Below are positions 16,881 through 25,066 of a stretch of 64,000 nt of DNA, one piece after another; the stretch's first letter is position 1, and every line of letters begins with the position of its first letter. The notes beneath the pieces were generated by a model. The model saw nothing but the letters and a program-made list of their open reading frames with translations, was not told the DNA's origin and did not search any database. The stretch comes from Acuticoccus sp. I52.16.1 (GTDB lineage Bacteria > Pseudomonadota > Alphaproteobacteria > Rhizobiales > Amorphaceae), in assembly GCF_022865125.1 (NCBI RefSeq), contig NZ_CP094828.1:1364001-1428000 (forward strand), written 5' to 3'. Made by a program: the position numbers and the translations under genes.

Positions 16881-17635
16881 TGACGGGACGACGTGGGGGC
16901 GCCGCCATGTATTCGCCTCGGCTGGACGGAGAGAGCGACATCCTCGCCAAAGCACCGGGGACGAGCGCCTACCTGCCGACGTCCGCCCGCGTGTTCGACG
17001 AGCTGCGGGCGCGCATCGTCGCGCTCGACCTCGCCCCCGGCATGCGCCTCTCGCGCCCCGATCTCGCCAAGGCGTTCGGCGTCAGCCAGTCGCCGGTGCG
17101 CGAGGCGTTGCAGCGCCTCGAGACGCTGGGCCTCGTCGCCACCTACCGCCAGTCCCGCACCGAGGTGACGCACATCGACCAGGCGATGGTGCGTCACGAG
17201 CAGTTCTTCCGCACCGGGATCGAATGCGAGGTGGTCAACCGCCTCGCCGGCCTCGGCGACACGTCGGGCCTCCTGGAGGCGCGGGGGATTCTCAAGATGA
17301 GTCAGGCGCTCGCCGACGATTCCTCGCAGATCGACCTCTTCCGCCGGCTCGACGAGGATTTTCACCGCGCGCTCTTCATGGCCGCCGGGCAGGAGGCGCT
17401 GCACGCGCTGGTGCTGGAGCGCACCAGCCAGATGGCGCGGCTGCGCACGCTGGACCTCCCCAGCGCCGGCAAGATGCAGTCCGTGCTGGAGGGGCACGGC
17501 GCGGTGCTGGCCGCCATCGAGGCCGGCGACCGCCACGGCGCCACCGACGCCATGCGCCGCCACCTCTCCGGCACCATCGAGCGCATGCCCGCCATCGTCG
17601 CCCAGCAGCCGGACTTCTTCGTCCCCGCCCCGTGA
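16880..17635 (+). CDS. GntR-family regulator, FadR/FCD subgroup
   Basis: 251 residues if translation starts at the ATG overlapping the permease stop; a second ATG at 16907 would give 242. A winged helix occupies roughly residues 30-100, with SRPDLAKAFGVSQSPVREALQRLETLGLV, followed by an all-helical FCD ligand domain carrying DEDFHRALFMAAG and HGAVLAAIEAGD with metal-binding histidines. Location at the end of the TRAP operon suggests it responds to the transported acid or its product and controls the divergent dehydratase and TRAP promoters. Confidence 0.88.
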   Translation: MTGRRGGAAMYSPRLDGESDILAKAPGTSAYLPTSARVFDELRARIVALDLAPGMRLSRPDLAKAFGVSQSPVREALQRLETLGLVATYRQSRTEVTHIDQAMVRHEQFFRTGIECEVVNRLAGLGDTSGLLEARGILKMSQALADDSSQIDLFRRLDEDFHRALFMAAGQEALHALVLERTSQMARLRTLDLPSAGKMQSVLEGHGAVLAAIEAGDRHGATDAMRRHLSGTIERMPAIVAQQPDFFVPAP

Positions 17636-17648
17636 GGTGCGCCCCGCC

Positions 17649-18926
17649 TCAGCCCCGTCGCGAGCGGGAGGCGGGGGCGAGGATGCCGGCGTCGAGGGCG
17701 GCGAGGGAGCCGAGCCCGAGCATCGCCATGTCGCGATCGACCTCGGCGGCGAGGATCGCGGCGGCGTGGCGCACGCCGAGCGTACCGGCGACGGCGGCCG
17801 CGAACAGGAAGGGCCGGCCGACGAAGGCGAAGTCCGCCCCCAGCGCCAGCGCCCGCAGGACGTCCGAACCGCGCCGCACGCCGCTGTCGAGCATCACCGC
17901 CATGTCGCCCGCGGCGGCCTTCACCGCCGGAAGCGCGGCGATGGCGCTGAGCGAGCCGTCGAGCTGACGGCCCCCGTGGTTGGAGACGACGATGCCGTCG
18001 GCGCCGATGTCGCGCGCGCGGGCCGCGTCCTCCGGCGCGATCACGCCCTTGATGACGAGCTTGCCGGGGAAGGTCCGGCGCACCAGCTCGGCGTGATGCC
18101 AGGAAAGCGTCGCACGGCCGGCGAAGGAGCGCACCACGTCGCGCGCGACGATGGGCGGGCCGCGGGTGACGTCCTGGTTCTCGAAGTGGGGAACGCCGTG
18201 GGTGAGAAGCGTGCGGGCGAAGGTGCCGAAGACCCAGCCCGGCCGCGTCGCCCCCTGCAGGAAGAGATCGAGGCTCGGCTTCATCGGCGCGCCGAAGTTG
18301 TCGCGCTTGGAATCCTCGCGGTTGCCGGCGACGGGGACGTCCCCGGTCATCACCAGCACCTCGTAGCCGGCGGCGGCGATGCGCTCCACCATCGGCACGA
18401 CGCGCGCGTCGTCGCCCGGCAAATAGGCCTGGTACCAGCGGCTCGGCCCTTCGGCGGCGACCCGCTCCATCGCCGTCAGCGACGTGGCGCTCATCACCGC
18501 CGGGATCCCGGCCGCGGCGGCGCCCTTGGCGAGGGCGACGTCACCGTCGTAGGCGGCGAGCGCGGAGAGACCCATCGGCGAGATGCCGAAGGGGTGGGCG
18601 TAGGTCCGGCCGAACAGCGTGGTGCGCTGGTCGCGCGTGCCGTGACCGCCCAGCACCCGCGGCATCAGCCGCACCGCGTCGAAGTCGGCGCGGTTGCGGG
18701 CCATGGCGACGGTGTCGTCCGACCCGCCGGCTACGTAGGAGTAGACGCCGCGCGGCAGCTTGCGCCGCGCGACCCGTTCGAAATCGTCGAGGTTGAAGAC
18801 CCGGCGCAGCGCCCGCGGCAACGCCTCGTGCGGCCGCTTCTCGATCGCGGGGTCCGAGCGCGCCGGGGCATCCCCGGCGCGGGCCGCCGCCGGGTCGGGA
18901 CGCGCGGTGGCGGCCTCTTCGCTCAC
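17649..18926 (-). CDS. FMN-dependent alpha-hydroxyacid dehydrogenase/oxidase
   Basis: 425 residues from a GTG that overlaps the stop of the preceding RraA-like gene (GTGA). Family hallmarks are the N-terminal LDDFERVARRKLPRGVYSYVAGG, FMN-binding GISPMGLSALA, the QAYLPGD strand, the catalytic SNHGGRQLDGS with base histidine and substrate arginine, and DSGVRRGSD near the end. The enzyme oxidises an L-2-hydroxyacid (lactate, glycolate or mandelate type) to the 2-oxoacid. The first 40 or so residues are a charged extension without homology. It is the last gene of a four-gene minus-strand operon divergent from a tripartite carboxylate transporter. Confidence 0.88.
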   Translation of the reverse strand: MSEEAATARPDPAAARAGDAPARSDPAIEKRPHEALPRALRRVFNLDDFERVARRKLPRGVYSYVAGGSDDTVAMARNRADFDAVRLMPRVLGGHGTRDQRTTLFGRTYAHPFGISPMGLSALAAYDGDVALAKGAAAAGIPAVMSATSLTAMERVAAEGPSRWYQAYLPGDDARVVPMVERIAAAGYEVLVMTGDVPVAGNREDSKRDNFGAPMKPSLDLFLQGATRPGWVFGTFARTLLTHGVPHFENQDVTRGPPIVARDVVRSFAGRATLSWHHAELVRRTFPGKLVIKGVIAPEDAARARDIGADGIVVSNHGGRQLDGSLSAIAALPAVKAAAGDMAVMLDSGVRRGSDVLRALALGADFAFVGRPFLFAAAVAGTLGVRHAAAILAAEVDRDMAMLGLGSLAALDAGILAPASRSRRG

Positions 18927-19603
18927 GCCTCGAACTCGCAGCCCCGCGCTTCCAGCGTCTTGTCGACCCAGGCGCGGTCCTGCGTGCCGGCGGCGATCGC
19001 CTCGAACTCGCGCCCCTCGGCCGCTTTCTTGGCCTCGGACGCCGCGAGCACCGTCTCGGCCTCGGCGTAGGGCACGCACAGCATGCCGTCGCCGTCGCCG
19101 ATGACGAGGTCGCCCGGCTCGATGATCATGCCGTCGATCGCGACCGGCACGTTGATCTCGCCCGGCCCGTCCTTGTAGGGCCCGCGGTGGGTGACGCCGG
19201 CGGCGAACATACCGATGCCCGATTCGCGGATCTCGTCCACGTCGCGGATCGCCCCGTCGATCACGAAGCCGACGATGCCGGCCTTCTTGCCGATCGTCGT
19301 CATGATGTCGCCGAGGATGGAGTTGGTGAGATCGCCGCCCGCGTCGACGACGATGACGTCGCCCGGCCCGGCCATGTCCAGCGCCTTGTGCACCATGAGA
19401 TTGTCGCCCGGCCGCGTCTTCACGGTGAGGGCGACGCCGGCGAAGCGGGTCCCCTCCTTGTGGTAGGGGCGCAGGCGCGCGCCGCCGGCGGTCATGCGCC
19501 ACATCGAGTCGGAGACGTTGGCGACGGGGAGCGCGGCGAAGCGCTCGACGATGGCCGCGGGGACGGTGCGTTTGCGCTTCATCACGCGGAAACCGATGGT
19601 CAT
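18923..19603 (-). CDS. RraA-like protein (4-hydroxy-4-methyl-2-oxoglutarate aldolase family)
   Basis: 226 residues; AAGGAGG lies six bases before the ATG, one of the strongest ribosome sites here. The RraA fold is marked by VANVSDSMWRM, the GDVIVVDAGG strand and the catalytic/metal part GFVIDGAIRDVDEI near residue 115, where the Arg and Asp of the active aldolases are kept. Retention of these residues and the operon with a hydroxyacid oxidase and dehydrogenase favour an aldolase or oxaloacetate-decarboxylase-like role over inhibition of RNase E. Confidence 0.85.
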   Translation of the reverse strand: MTIGFRVMKRKRTVPAAIVERFAALPVANVSDSMWRMTAGGARLRPYHKEGTRFAGVALTVKTRPGDNLMVHKALDMAGPGDVIVVDAGGDLTNSILGDIMTTIGKKAGIVGFVIDGAIRDVDEIRESGIGMFAAGVTHRGPYKDGPGEINVPVAIDGMIIEPGDLVIGDGDGMLCVPYAEAETVLAASEAKKAAEGREFEAIAAGTQDRAWVDKTLEARGCEFEA

Positions 19604-19639
19604 GGGGATCCTCCTTCGGATCGTGTTGCGGCCGGCGCG

Positions 19640-20548
19640 TCAGGCGTCGACGGATTGGAGAGCGGCGAGAACCTTGTCGACGACGGCGGTGCCGACGTTG
19701 AGGAGGGCACGGTGGGTCTGCGCGCCCGCGTGCGGCGTCGCGACGAAGTTGGGGGCGGCGAGGAGCGGGCTCTGGAAGCTCGGCTCCGCCTCGAAGACGT
19801 CGGACGCGGCGCCGGCGAGGCGGCCGTCGTGGAGCGCGGCGGCGAGGGCCGCCTCGTCGACGATCCCGCCGCGGGCGCAGTTGACGAGGAAGGCCCCCGG
19901 CCGCATCCGCGCGATCCGGTCCGCGTCGATCAGGTGGCGCGTCTCGTCGTCGAGCGGGACATGCAGGAAGACGACGCGCGATTCGGCGAGCAGCGCGTCG
20001 AGGCTTTCGACGCGGCGCACGCCCTCCGGCCACCGCTCCAGGTAGGGATCGAAAGCGGCGACCGGGGCGCCGAAACCGCCGATCAGCCGGCGCGCGACGC
20101 GGCTGCCGATGGCGCCGAGGCCGACGATGCCGGCTTCCATCTCGCCGACTTCGTAGCCGCGGTGCTGCGGGCCGCGCTGCGCCTCGCCGGCGCGCAGTGC
20201 GTCGGTGTGCTGGACGAGGCGGCGCGACAGCGCCAACGCCATCGTCAGCGCCAGGTCCGCCACCGAATCGGCGTTGACGCCGGGGGTGGAGCGCACCGCG
20301 AGGCCGGCCGCCTCGCACGCCGCGACGTCGATATTGTCGAGCCCGGCGCCGTGCTTGGCGACGACGCGCAGGCGCGGCGCGGCGGCGACGTCGGCGGCGG
20401 TGATCGGGTGGGCGCGCACGATCACCGCATCGGCCACGTCGCGCCAATGATCGGCCTCGCCGGGGCCGAGGACGTCGGCGTGCCGGGCGAGGCGGTCCAT
20501 CGCCTGCTGATGGATGGGGTCGAGTACGGCGACGACGGGGCGGCTCAT
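19640..20548 (-). CDS. D-isomer specific 2-hydroxyacid dehydrogenase (SerA/GyaR-like)
   Basis: 302 residues with AGGAGAGG upstream of the ATG. The NAD motif GLGAIGSRVARR near residue 140, and the catalytic set Arg in NCARGGIVDE, Glu in DVFEAEP and His in TPHAGAQT are all present. It interconverts a D-2-hydroxyacid and a 2-oxoacid, with phosphoglycerate, glyoxylate and hydroxypyruvate reductases as closest known types. Its start overlaps the stop of a small upstream ORF, so the two are probably translated together. Confidence 0.88.
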   Translation of the reverse strand: MSRPVVAVLDPIHQQAMDRLARHADVLGPGEADHWRDVADAVIVRAHPITAADVAAAPRLRVVAKHGAGLDNIDVAACEAAGLAVRSTPGVNADSVADLALTMALALSRRLVQHTDALRAGEAQRGPQHRGYEVGEMEAGIVGLGAIGSRVARRLIGGFGAPVAAFDPYLERWPEGVRRVESLDALLAESRVVFLHVPLDDETRHLIDADRIARMRPGAFLVNCARGGIVDEAALAAALHDGRLAGAASDVFEAEPSFQSPLLAAPNFVATPHAGAQTHRALLNVGTAVVDKVLAALQSVDA

Positions 20549-20799
20549 CGGGCCTCTCCTGCGAGCCAGCGGGCTGTTCTGGCGGTGTCGGGACGGGGGG
20601 ACGGCGCGGCGCCGGCGAGACGGCCGGCGGTGACGCGGAAGCGGGCGAGGACGGCGGCGGACGGACCGGCATCGAGTTGGTGCGCGGCGGGTGGGCGACC
20701 AGTCTCGCCGTAGTGGGCGAGCCGGACGCGTGTCGCTCCCTCCTTCGGCGCATCGAGGCCGGGCGAATTCTGCACGTCCCTCGCGTTTCCTGCGGCCAT
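20545..20799 (-). CDS. Small protein of unknown function, first gene of hydroxyacid operon
   Basis: 84 residues, not matching any family I recognise. Support for coding: GGGAGG seven bases before the ATG at 20799, GC-rich third positions, and a TGA that overlaps the ATG of the dehydrogenase (ATGA). The sequence is rich in Ala, Arg and Pro with a single predicted basic stretch and no membrane segment. It may act as a leader that couples translation of the dehydrogenase rather than as an enzyme. Confidence 0.5.
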   Translation of the reverse strand: MAAGNARDVQNSPGLDAPKEGATRVRLAHYGETGRPPAAHQLDAGPSAAVLARFRVTAGRLAGAAPSPRPDTARTARWLAGEAR

Positions 20800-20823
20800 C
20801 GCGATCCTCCCGTGGCTCTCTTT

Positions 20824-20849
20824 TCCGTACAGAAAAAATACAAAACGGA
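20824..20849. promoter_or_regulatory. Inverted repeat in divergent control region
   Basis: TCCGT and ACGGA arms separated by 16 A-rich bases, 25 bases before the small ORF start. The AT-rich core contrasts with the surroundings. It may be an operator for the GntR regulator at 24234 or part of the minus-strand promoter. Confidence 0.3.
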
Positions 20850-20967
20850 GTGGGAGCGCAATCCCTGCGGTGGTGCCGAGCGTCAGTTTGTTTCGCCAAG
20901 CCGGGAGGTATTCCTGGCGTTTATTGCGCCCATAGGCGCACCGGATTGCATTTCCGTGCCGAAGCTC

Positions 20968-20995
20968 TTGCCCCGTGCATTTGGGTTCGTATAGC
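20968..20995 (+). promoter_or_regulatory. Possible promoter of the tctCBA operon
   Basis: TTGCCC at 20968-20973 and TATAGC at 20990-20995 with a 16-base spacer, each matching 4 of 6 consensus bases, 72 bases before the tctC start. Confidence 0.35.
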
Positions 20996-21066
20996 GTTGT
21001 TCGTGTCCAAAAAGCGGGGCCAGCGGCGATCAACGCCGTGGTCGATCGTCTCGATTGGGAGGGACC

Positions 21067-22032
21067 ATGAAGAAATCCATCGCGCTCGCCGCAACCCTTG
21101 CGGCGTCGGTCGCCGCCACGTCCGCATACGCGGAATATCCCGAGCGGCCCATCACCATGATCGTCGCCTACAGCGCCGGCGGCGGCACCGACATCGCCGC
21201 CCGCACCCTCGTCCCCTTCATCGAGAAGGAGCTCGGCGACGGCGCGTCGATCACCGTCGTGAACCGTCCGGGCGCCGGCGGCGAGATCGGCTTCACCGCC
21301 CTCGCCCAGGCCAAGCCCGACGGCTACACCATCGGCTTCATCAACACGCCGAACCTCCTGTCGATCCCGATCCAGCGCAAGGCGCGCTACGACATCGACA
21401 GCTTCGCCCCGATCGCCAACATCATCTACGATCCGGGCGCGTTCAGCCTGCGTCCCGACGAGGGCATCTCCACCCTCGACGAGCTGGTCGCCTTCGCCAA
21501 GGAGCATCCGGGCGAGGTCACCTACGGCACCACCGGCATCGGCTCCGACGATCACCTCGCCGCGCTCAACTTCGAGCGTCTGGCCGGCGTCAAGTTCGAG
21601 CACATCCCCTTCTCCGGCAACGCCGACGTGCGCGCCGCGGTCATCGGCGGCCACGTCATGATGGCCTCGATGAACGTCTCCGAGACGGTGCAGGACGTCG
21701 ACGACGGCACGCTGGTGCTGCTGGGCCAGATGTCCGAGGAGCGCTGGGAAGGCGCGCCGGACGTGCCGACCTTCCAGGAGCAGGGCTACGACGTGATCAT
21801 GGGCTCCAACCGTGGCATGGCCGCCCCCGCCGGCGTCGACGCCGCGGAGTTGCAGACGCTGTCCGACGCGGTCGGTCGCGCCGTCGCCAACCCGGAGTTC
21901 CGCGCCGCGGCGGCCAAGCAGGACCTCGCCCTCGCCTTCCAGGACCGCGAGTCCTTCCGCACCTCGCTCGAGCGGCTCGATTCCACGCTGCAGACGCTGT
22001 GGAAGGAAGAGCCCTGGGTCGCCAACGACTGA
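21067..22032 (+). CDS. tctC: Tripartite tricarboxylate transporter binding protein (TctC family)
   Basis: 321 residues; GGGAGGG is four bases before the ATG. Residues 1-22 form a signal peptide ending AYA. The mature start YPERPITMIVAYSAGGGTDIAAR is the TctC signature that forms the carboxylate-binding loop, followed by VVNRPGAGGEIGF. It binds a carboxylate in the periplasm. A stable stem-loop follows immediately, before tctB. Companion genes on the opposite strand (2-hydroxyacid enzymes, RraA-like aldolase) suggest a hydroxy-carboxylate ligand. Confidence 0.92.
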   Translation: MKKSIALAATLAASVAATSAYAEYPERPITMIVAYSAGGGTDIAARTLVPFIEKELGDGASITVVNRPGAGGEIGFTALAQAKPDGYTIGFINTPNLLSIPIQRKARYDIDSFAPIANIIYDPGAFSLRPDEGISTLDELVAFAKEHPGEVTYGTTGIGSDDHLAALNFERLAGVKFEHIPFSGNADVRAAVIGGHVMMASMNVSETVQDVDDGTLVLLGQMSEERWEGAPDVPTFQEQGYDVIMGSNRGMAAPAGVDAAELQTLSDAVGRAVANPEFRAAAAKQDLALAFQDRESFRTSLERLDSTLQTLWKEEPWVAND

Positions 22033-22038
22033 CCCACA

Positions 22039-22057
22039 CCGCCCCTTCGCGGGGCGG
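22039..22057 (+). other. Intergenic stem-loop between tctC and tctB
   Basis: A perfect 7-bp GC stem CCGCCCC/GGGGCGG with loop TTCGC starts 6 bases after the tctC stop and has no T tract. Its likely effect is to protect the tctC message or reduce read-through so that more binding protein than permease is made. Confidence 0.5.
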
Positions 22058-22238
22058 CAGCGGCCGGGGGCGGCACACGCCGCGCCCGGCCTAGCCCGAC
22101 AGGCACGATGCCCGCGGGCGACGTCGACGACGGCATCGTCCTCGGCGGCGGACCCGCCAACACGGGCCGCCGCGACGAGCACCAAGAAGCCGGCAAACGG
22201 CTCGGACACGACCTATCGACATATTCCGGGAGGGGCTG

Positions 22239-22700
22239 ATGGCGAACAGAGCTGCCATCGAACTCGCGACGGCGCTCGGCGTCGGCGCGATATCGGTTTT
22301 GGGGGTGATCGAGGCGGCGGGGTATCGCGGCGCCTCCTCCTACATGCCGTTGGCGGTGACGGGCTTCGCCGCGGCGCTCTCGGCGGTCTGGGCGACGCAA
22401 TCGGCCCTCGCGCTCTCACGCGGCACGGGGGTGCGGGTGACGCTCGACCGCGGCCTTCTCCTGCGTTTCGCCATCATCGTCGCGGCCGTGATCGGCTATG
22501 TCCTCGCCGTCACCTATGTCGGCTTCTTCACCGCCACGCTGATCATGGTGCCGGGGCTGTCGTTCCTCATCGGCTACCGCAACCTGCCGGTGGCGCTGAT
22601 CACGTCGGCGGGCTTCTGCGTGGTCCTCTACGGCGTTTTCCGGCTGCTGCTGTCGATCCCGCTGCCGCCCGAGACGCTCCTCCAAGCCCTGGGCCTGTGA
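22239..22700 (+). CDS. tctB: Tripartite tricarboxylate transporter small membrane subunit (TctB family)
   Basis: 153 residues with four hydrophobic segments and little sequence conservation, as is usual for TctB. GGGAGGGG lies three to ten bases before the ATG. It is 206 bases after tctC and 4 bases before tctA, so identity rests on size, topology and position. Confidence 0.85.
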   Translation: MANRAAIELATALGVGAISVLGVIEAAGYRGASSYMPLAVTGFAAALSAVWATQSALALSRGTGVRVTLDRGLLLRFAIIVAAVIGYVLAVTYVGFFTATLIMVPGLSFLIGYRNLPVALITSAGFCVVLYGVFRLLLSIPLPPETLLQALGL

Positions 22701-22704
22701 TCCG

Positions 22705-24237
22705 ATGGACATGATTTCCCCGATCCTCGACGCTGCGCCCGCCGTCTTCGCGCCCAGTGTCGTCATCGCGATGATCGTCGGCGTGGTCGTCGGCATCTCG
22801 GTGGGCGCGCTGCCCGGCCTGTCGGCCACCATGGGCATCGCTGTCCTCATCCCGCTGACCTTCGCGATGGAGCCGCTCGTCGCGCTCGGCATGATCGCCG
22901 GCATCTACAACGGGGCGATGTACGGCGGGTCGATCCCGGCGATCCTGCTCCGCATCCCCGGCACGCCGGCCGGCATCGCCACCGTGTTCGACGGGCACGA
23001 GATGGCCAAGAAGGGCGAGGCACGCCTGGCGCTCGACATCTCGCTGGCCTCGTCCTCGCTGGGCAGCGCGGTGTCGGCGCTCGCGCTCCTCTTCCTGGCG
23101 CCGCCGCTGGCGGCCATCGCGCTGAAGTTCTCGCCGGCGGACTACTTCTGGCTGGCGCTCTTCGGGCTCACGACGATCTCGGTGCTCCTCGCCGGCAATC
23201 CGGCCAAGGGCTTCCTGTCGGCCTCCTTCGGCCTCGTCCTCGGCATGGTCGGCATCGACAGCCTGACCGGCGCCGAGCGCTTCACCTTCGGCACGCTGGA
23301 TCTGCTTTCGGGGATCGACATCATCGTCCTCCTCACCGGCCTCTACGCCATCCCCCCGGCGATCGACCTGATGCTTGGCGGCGAGGCGCTCACCAAGGGC
23401 AGTCTCTCGCTCGGCAACAAGCGCACGCCGTTCCGCTGGCGCACGCTGATCCCGGTGTGGATCCGCAGCTCTCTGATCGGCCTCTTCGTCGGCATCATCC
23501 CGGCGCTCGGCGGCAACATCGCGGCGCTTCTGGCCTGGAACGAGCAGCGCCGCGTCACCAAGGACAAGGCCAATTACGGCAAGGGCATGCCTGAGGGCCT
23601 CGCCGCCCCCGAGTGCGCCAACAACGCCGACACCGGCGCCACGCTGATCCCGGCGCTGACCTTGGGCGTGCCGGGCAACGCCGTCGCCGCGGTCATCCTC
23701 GGCGCGCTGCTGGTGCACGGCCTTCGCCCCGGCCCGGAGCTCTTCCGCGCCGACGCCGACACCGTCTACGGCTTCATGCTGACGATGCTGGTGACGGCGG
23801 GCCTGATGTTCGTCATCGGCAAGATCGGCGCGCGGGCGTTCATCAACGTCCTGCGGATGCCGTCGCGCATCCTGGGCCCGATGATCATCGCGCTCACCAC
23901 CGTCGGCGTCTACGCGGTCCACAACTCGATGTTCGAGGTGTGGCTGATGCTGGCGTTCGGTGCGGTCGGTTACGGCATGGAGAAGCTCGACATTCCCACG
24001 GCACCGGCGGTGCTGGCGGTGATCCTGGGGCCGATGGCGGAGGAATCGTTCCGCCGTGCGCTGCTGATCGGCCGCGGCGACCCGCTCTACTTCGTCGCCG
24101 GACCGATCTCGTGGGTGCTGATCGCACTGATCGTGCTCACGGTGCTGACACCGGCGTGGCGGGCCTGGCGCAGCCGCCGGGGTGCCGGTGACGATGCCGC
24201 TCCCGACGACGGCGGCGAGGCGACGAGCGCCGGATGA
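22705..24237 (+). CDS. tctA: Tripartite tricarboxylate transporter large permease (TctA family)
   Basis: 510 residues with about 12 membrane segments. The TctA signature GALPGLSATMGIAVLIPLTF (residues 33-52) and its inverted-repeat counterpart with the GIIPALGGNIAALLAW stretch are visible, as are YGGSIPAILLRIPGTPA and the second PGNAVAA loop. It is the channel subunit for carboxylate uptake driven by an ion gradient. The stop overlaps the start of the GntR gene (ATGA). Confidence 0.95.
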   Translation: MDMISPILDAAPAVFAPSVVIAMIVGVVVGISVGALPGLSATMGIAVLIPLTFAMEPLVALGMIAGIYNGAMYGGSIPAILLRIPGTPAGIATVFDGHEMAKKGEARLALDISLASSSLGSAVSALALLFLAPPLAAIALKFSPADYFWLALFGLTTISVLLAGNPAKGFLSASFGLVLGMVGIDSLTGAERFTFGTLDLLSGIDIIVLLTGLYAIPPAIDLMLGGEALTKGSLSLGNKRTPFRWRTLIPVWIRSSLIGLFVGIIPALGGNIAALLAWNEQRRVTKDKANYGKGMPEGLAAPECANNADTGATLIPALTLGVPGNAVAAVILGALLVHGLRPGPELFRADADTVYGFMLTMLVTAGLMFVIGKIGARAFINVLRMPSRILGPMIIALTTVGVYAVHNSMFEVWLMLAFGAVGYGMEKLDIPTAPAVLAVILGPMAEESFRRALLIGRGDPLYFVAGPISWVLIALIVLTVLTPAWRAWRSRRGAGDDAAPDDGGEATSAG

Positions 24238-24977
24238 GCGTCGGCGAGAAGGTCTATTCCACGCTGCGACGGCGGCTGATGTCGGGCTATTACGAGCCCG
24301 GCAGCAAGCTGAAGGAAGAGGTGGTCGCGGCTGACCTCTCCGTCAGCCGAACGCCGGTGCGCGCGGCGATCCACCGGCTGATCGCCGAGGGGCTCTTGGA
24401 GCCGGCGCCCAAGCGCGGCGCGCTGGTGACGCCCTGGGGCGCGCAGGACGTGGAAGACATCTTCAACCTGCGCATCATGCTGGAGGGCTATGGGGCATCG
24501 CTCGCGGCCAAGAACGCGACGCGCGAAGAGGTCGACCGGCTGGAGGCGCTGAACGAGGAGATCGCCGCCGCGGTCGACAGCGAGCGGGAGGACCGGCTGC
24601 AGGTCATCCATACCGCCAACCTCGACTTCCACACCGGCCTCTACGAGGCATCGCGCAGCCCGCACCTGCGGACCTTCGGCGTCAAGCTGCTGGAGTATCC
24701 GTTGGTCATCGGCGGGTTCTACATCTACGACCGCGACGACATGATCGAGAGCGTGCGCCAGCACAGCGAGATCGTCGCGGCGCTGCGGGCGGGCAACCCG
24801 GACTGGGCGCGCGCGGCGATCGCCTGCCACCTGGCCGCGGCGATCGAGCGCTTCCGCCGCGCCGGCCGCGTCGACGGTGCGACGACCTTCCGCTTTCCCA
24901 TCCCCTCCTCGGAGATGAGCGCCGCAATGGAAGACGCCGCGCCCCCGCCGAAACCGCCCGACAAGGCGCGCCGCTAG
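24234..24977 (+). CDS. GntR-family regulator, FCD subgroup, with an IS inserted in its stop codon
   Basis: 247 residues. The winged helix covers residues 1-70 (VVAADLSVSRTPVRAAIHRLIAEGLL) and an FCD ligand domain follows (NLDFHTGLYEASRSPHL, HSEIVAALRAGN, ACHLAAAIERF). It is the last gene of the tctCBA operon and probably controls it. The TAG stop at 24975-24977 is made of TA from the target site and G from the first base of the IS630-type element; the base after the right-hand TA copy is also G, so the protein end is unchanged. Confidence 0.88.
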   Translation: MSVGEKVYSTLRRRLMSGYYEPGSKLKEEVVAADLSVSRTPVRAAIHRLIAEGLLEPAPKRGALVTPWGAQDVEDIFNLRIMLEGYGASLAAKNATREEVDRLEALNEEIAAAVDSEREDRLQVIHTANLDFHTGLYEASRSPHLRTFGVKLLEYPLVIGGFYIYDRDDMIESVRQHSEIVAALRAGNPDWARAAIACHLAAAIERFRRAGRVDGATTFRFPIPSSEMSAAMEDAAPPPKPPDKARR

Positions 24978-24991
24978 AGCGGTTCGCGCTC
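24977..24991. repeat. Left terminal inverted repeat of the IS630-type element
   Basis: Pairs with 26015-26029 with two mismatches at positions 5 and 6. Confidence 0.85.
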
Positions 24992-25066
24992 GGAATGAAT
25001 CGCTGTGGGATTCCCGAATCAGCGGAAGTCTGATTCAGCATCATGGCTGGCGATGGGGGGCCAGTC

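Noticed and set aside
17649-20861. Single 1070-residue protein covering the oxidase region
   Set aside because: Only the last 425 residues have homology; the upstream part is out of frame with the RraA-like and dehydrogenase genes that clearly occupy that region.
21786-22400. Minus-strand ORFs opposite tctC and tctB
   Set aside because: No homology or ribosome site; they overlap a complete carboxylate-transporter operon.
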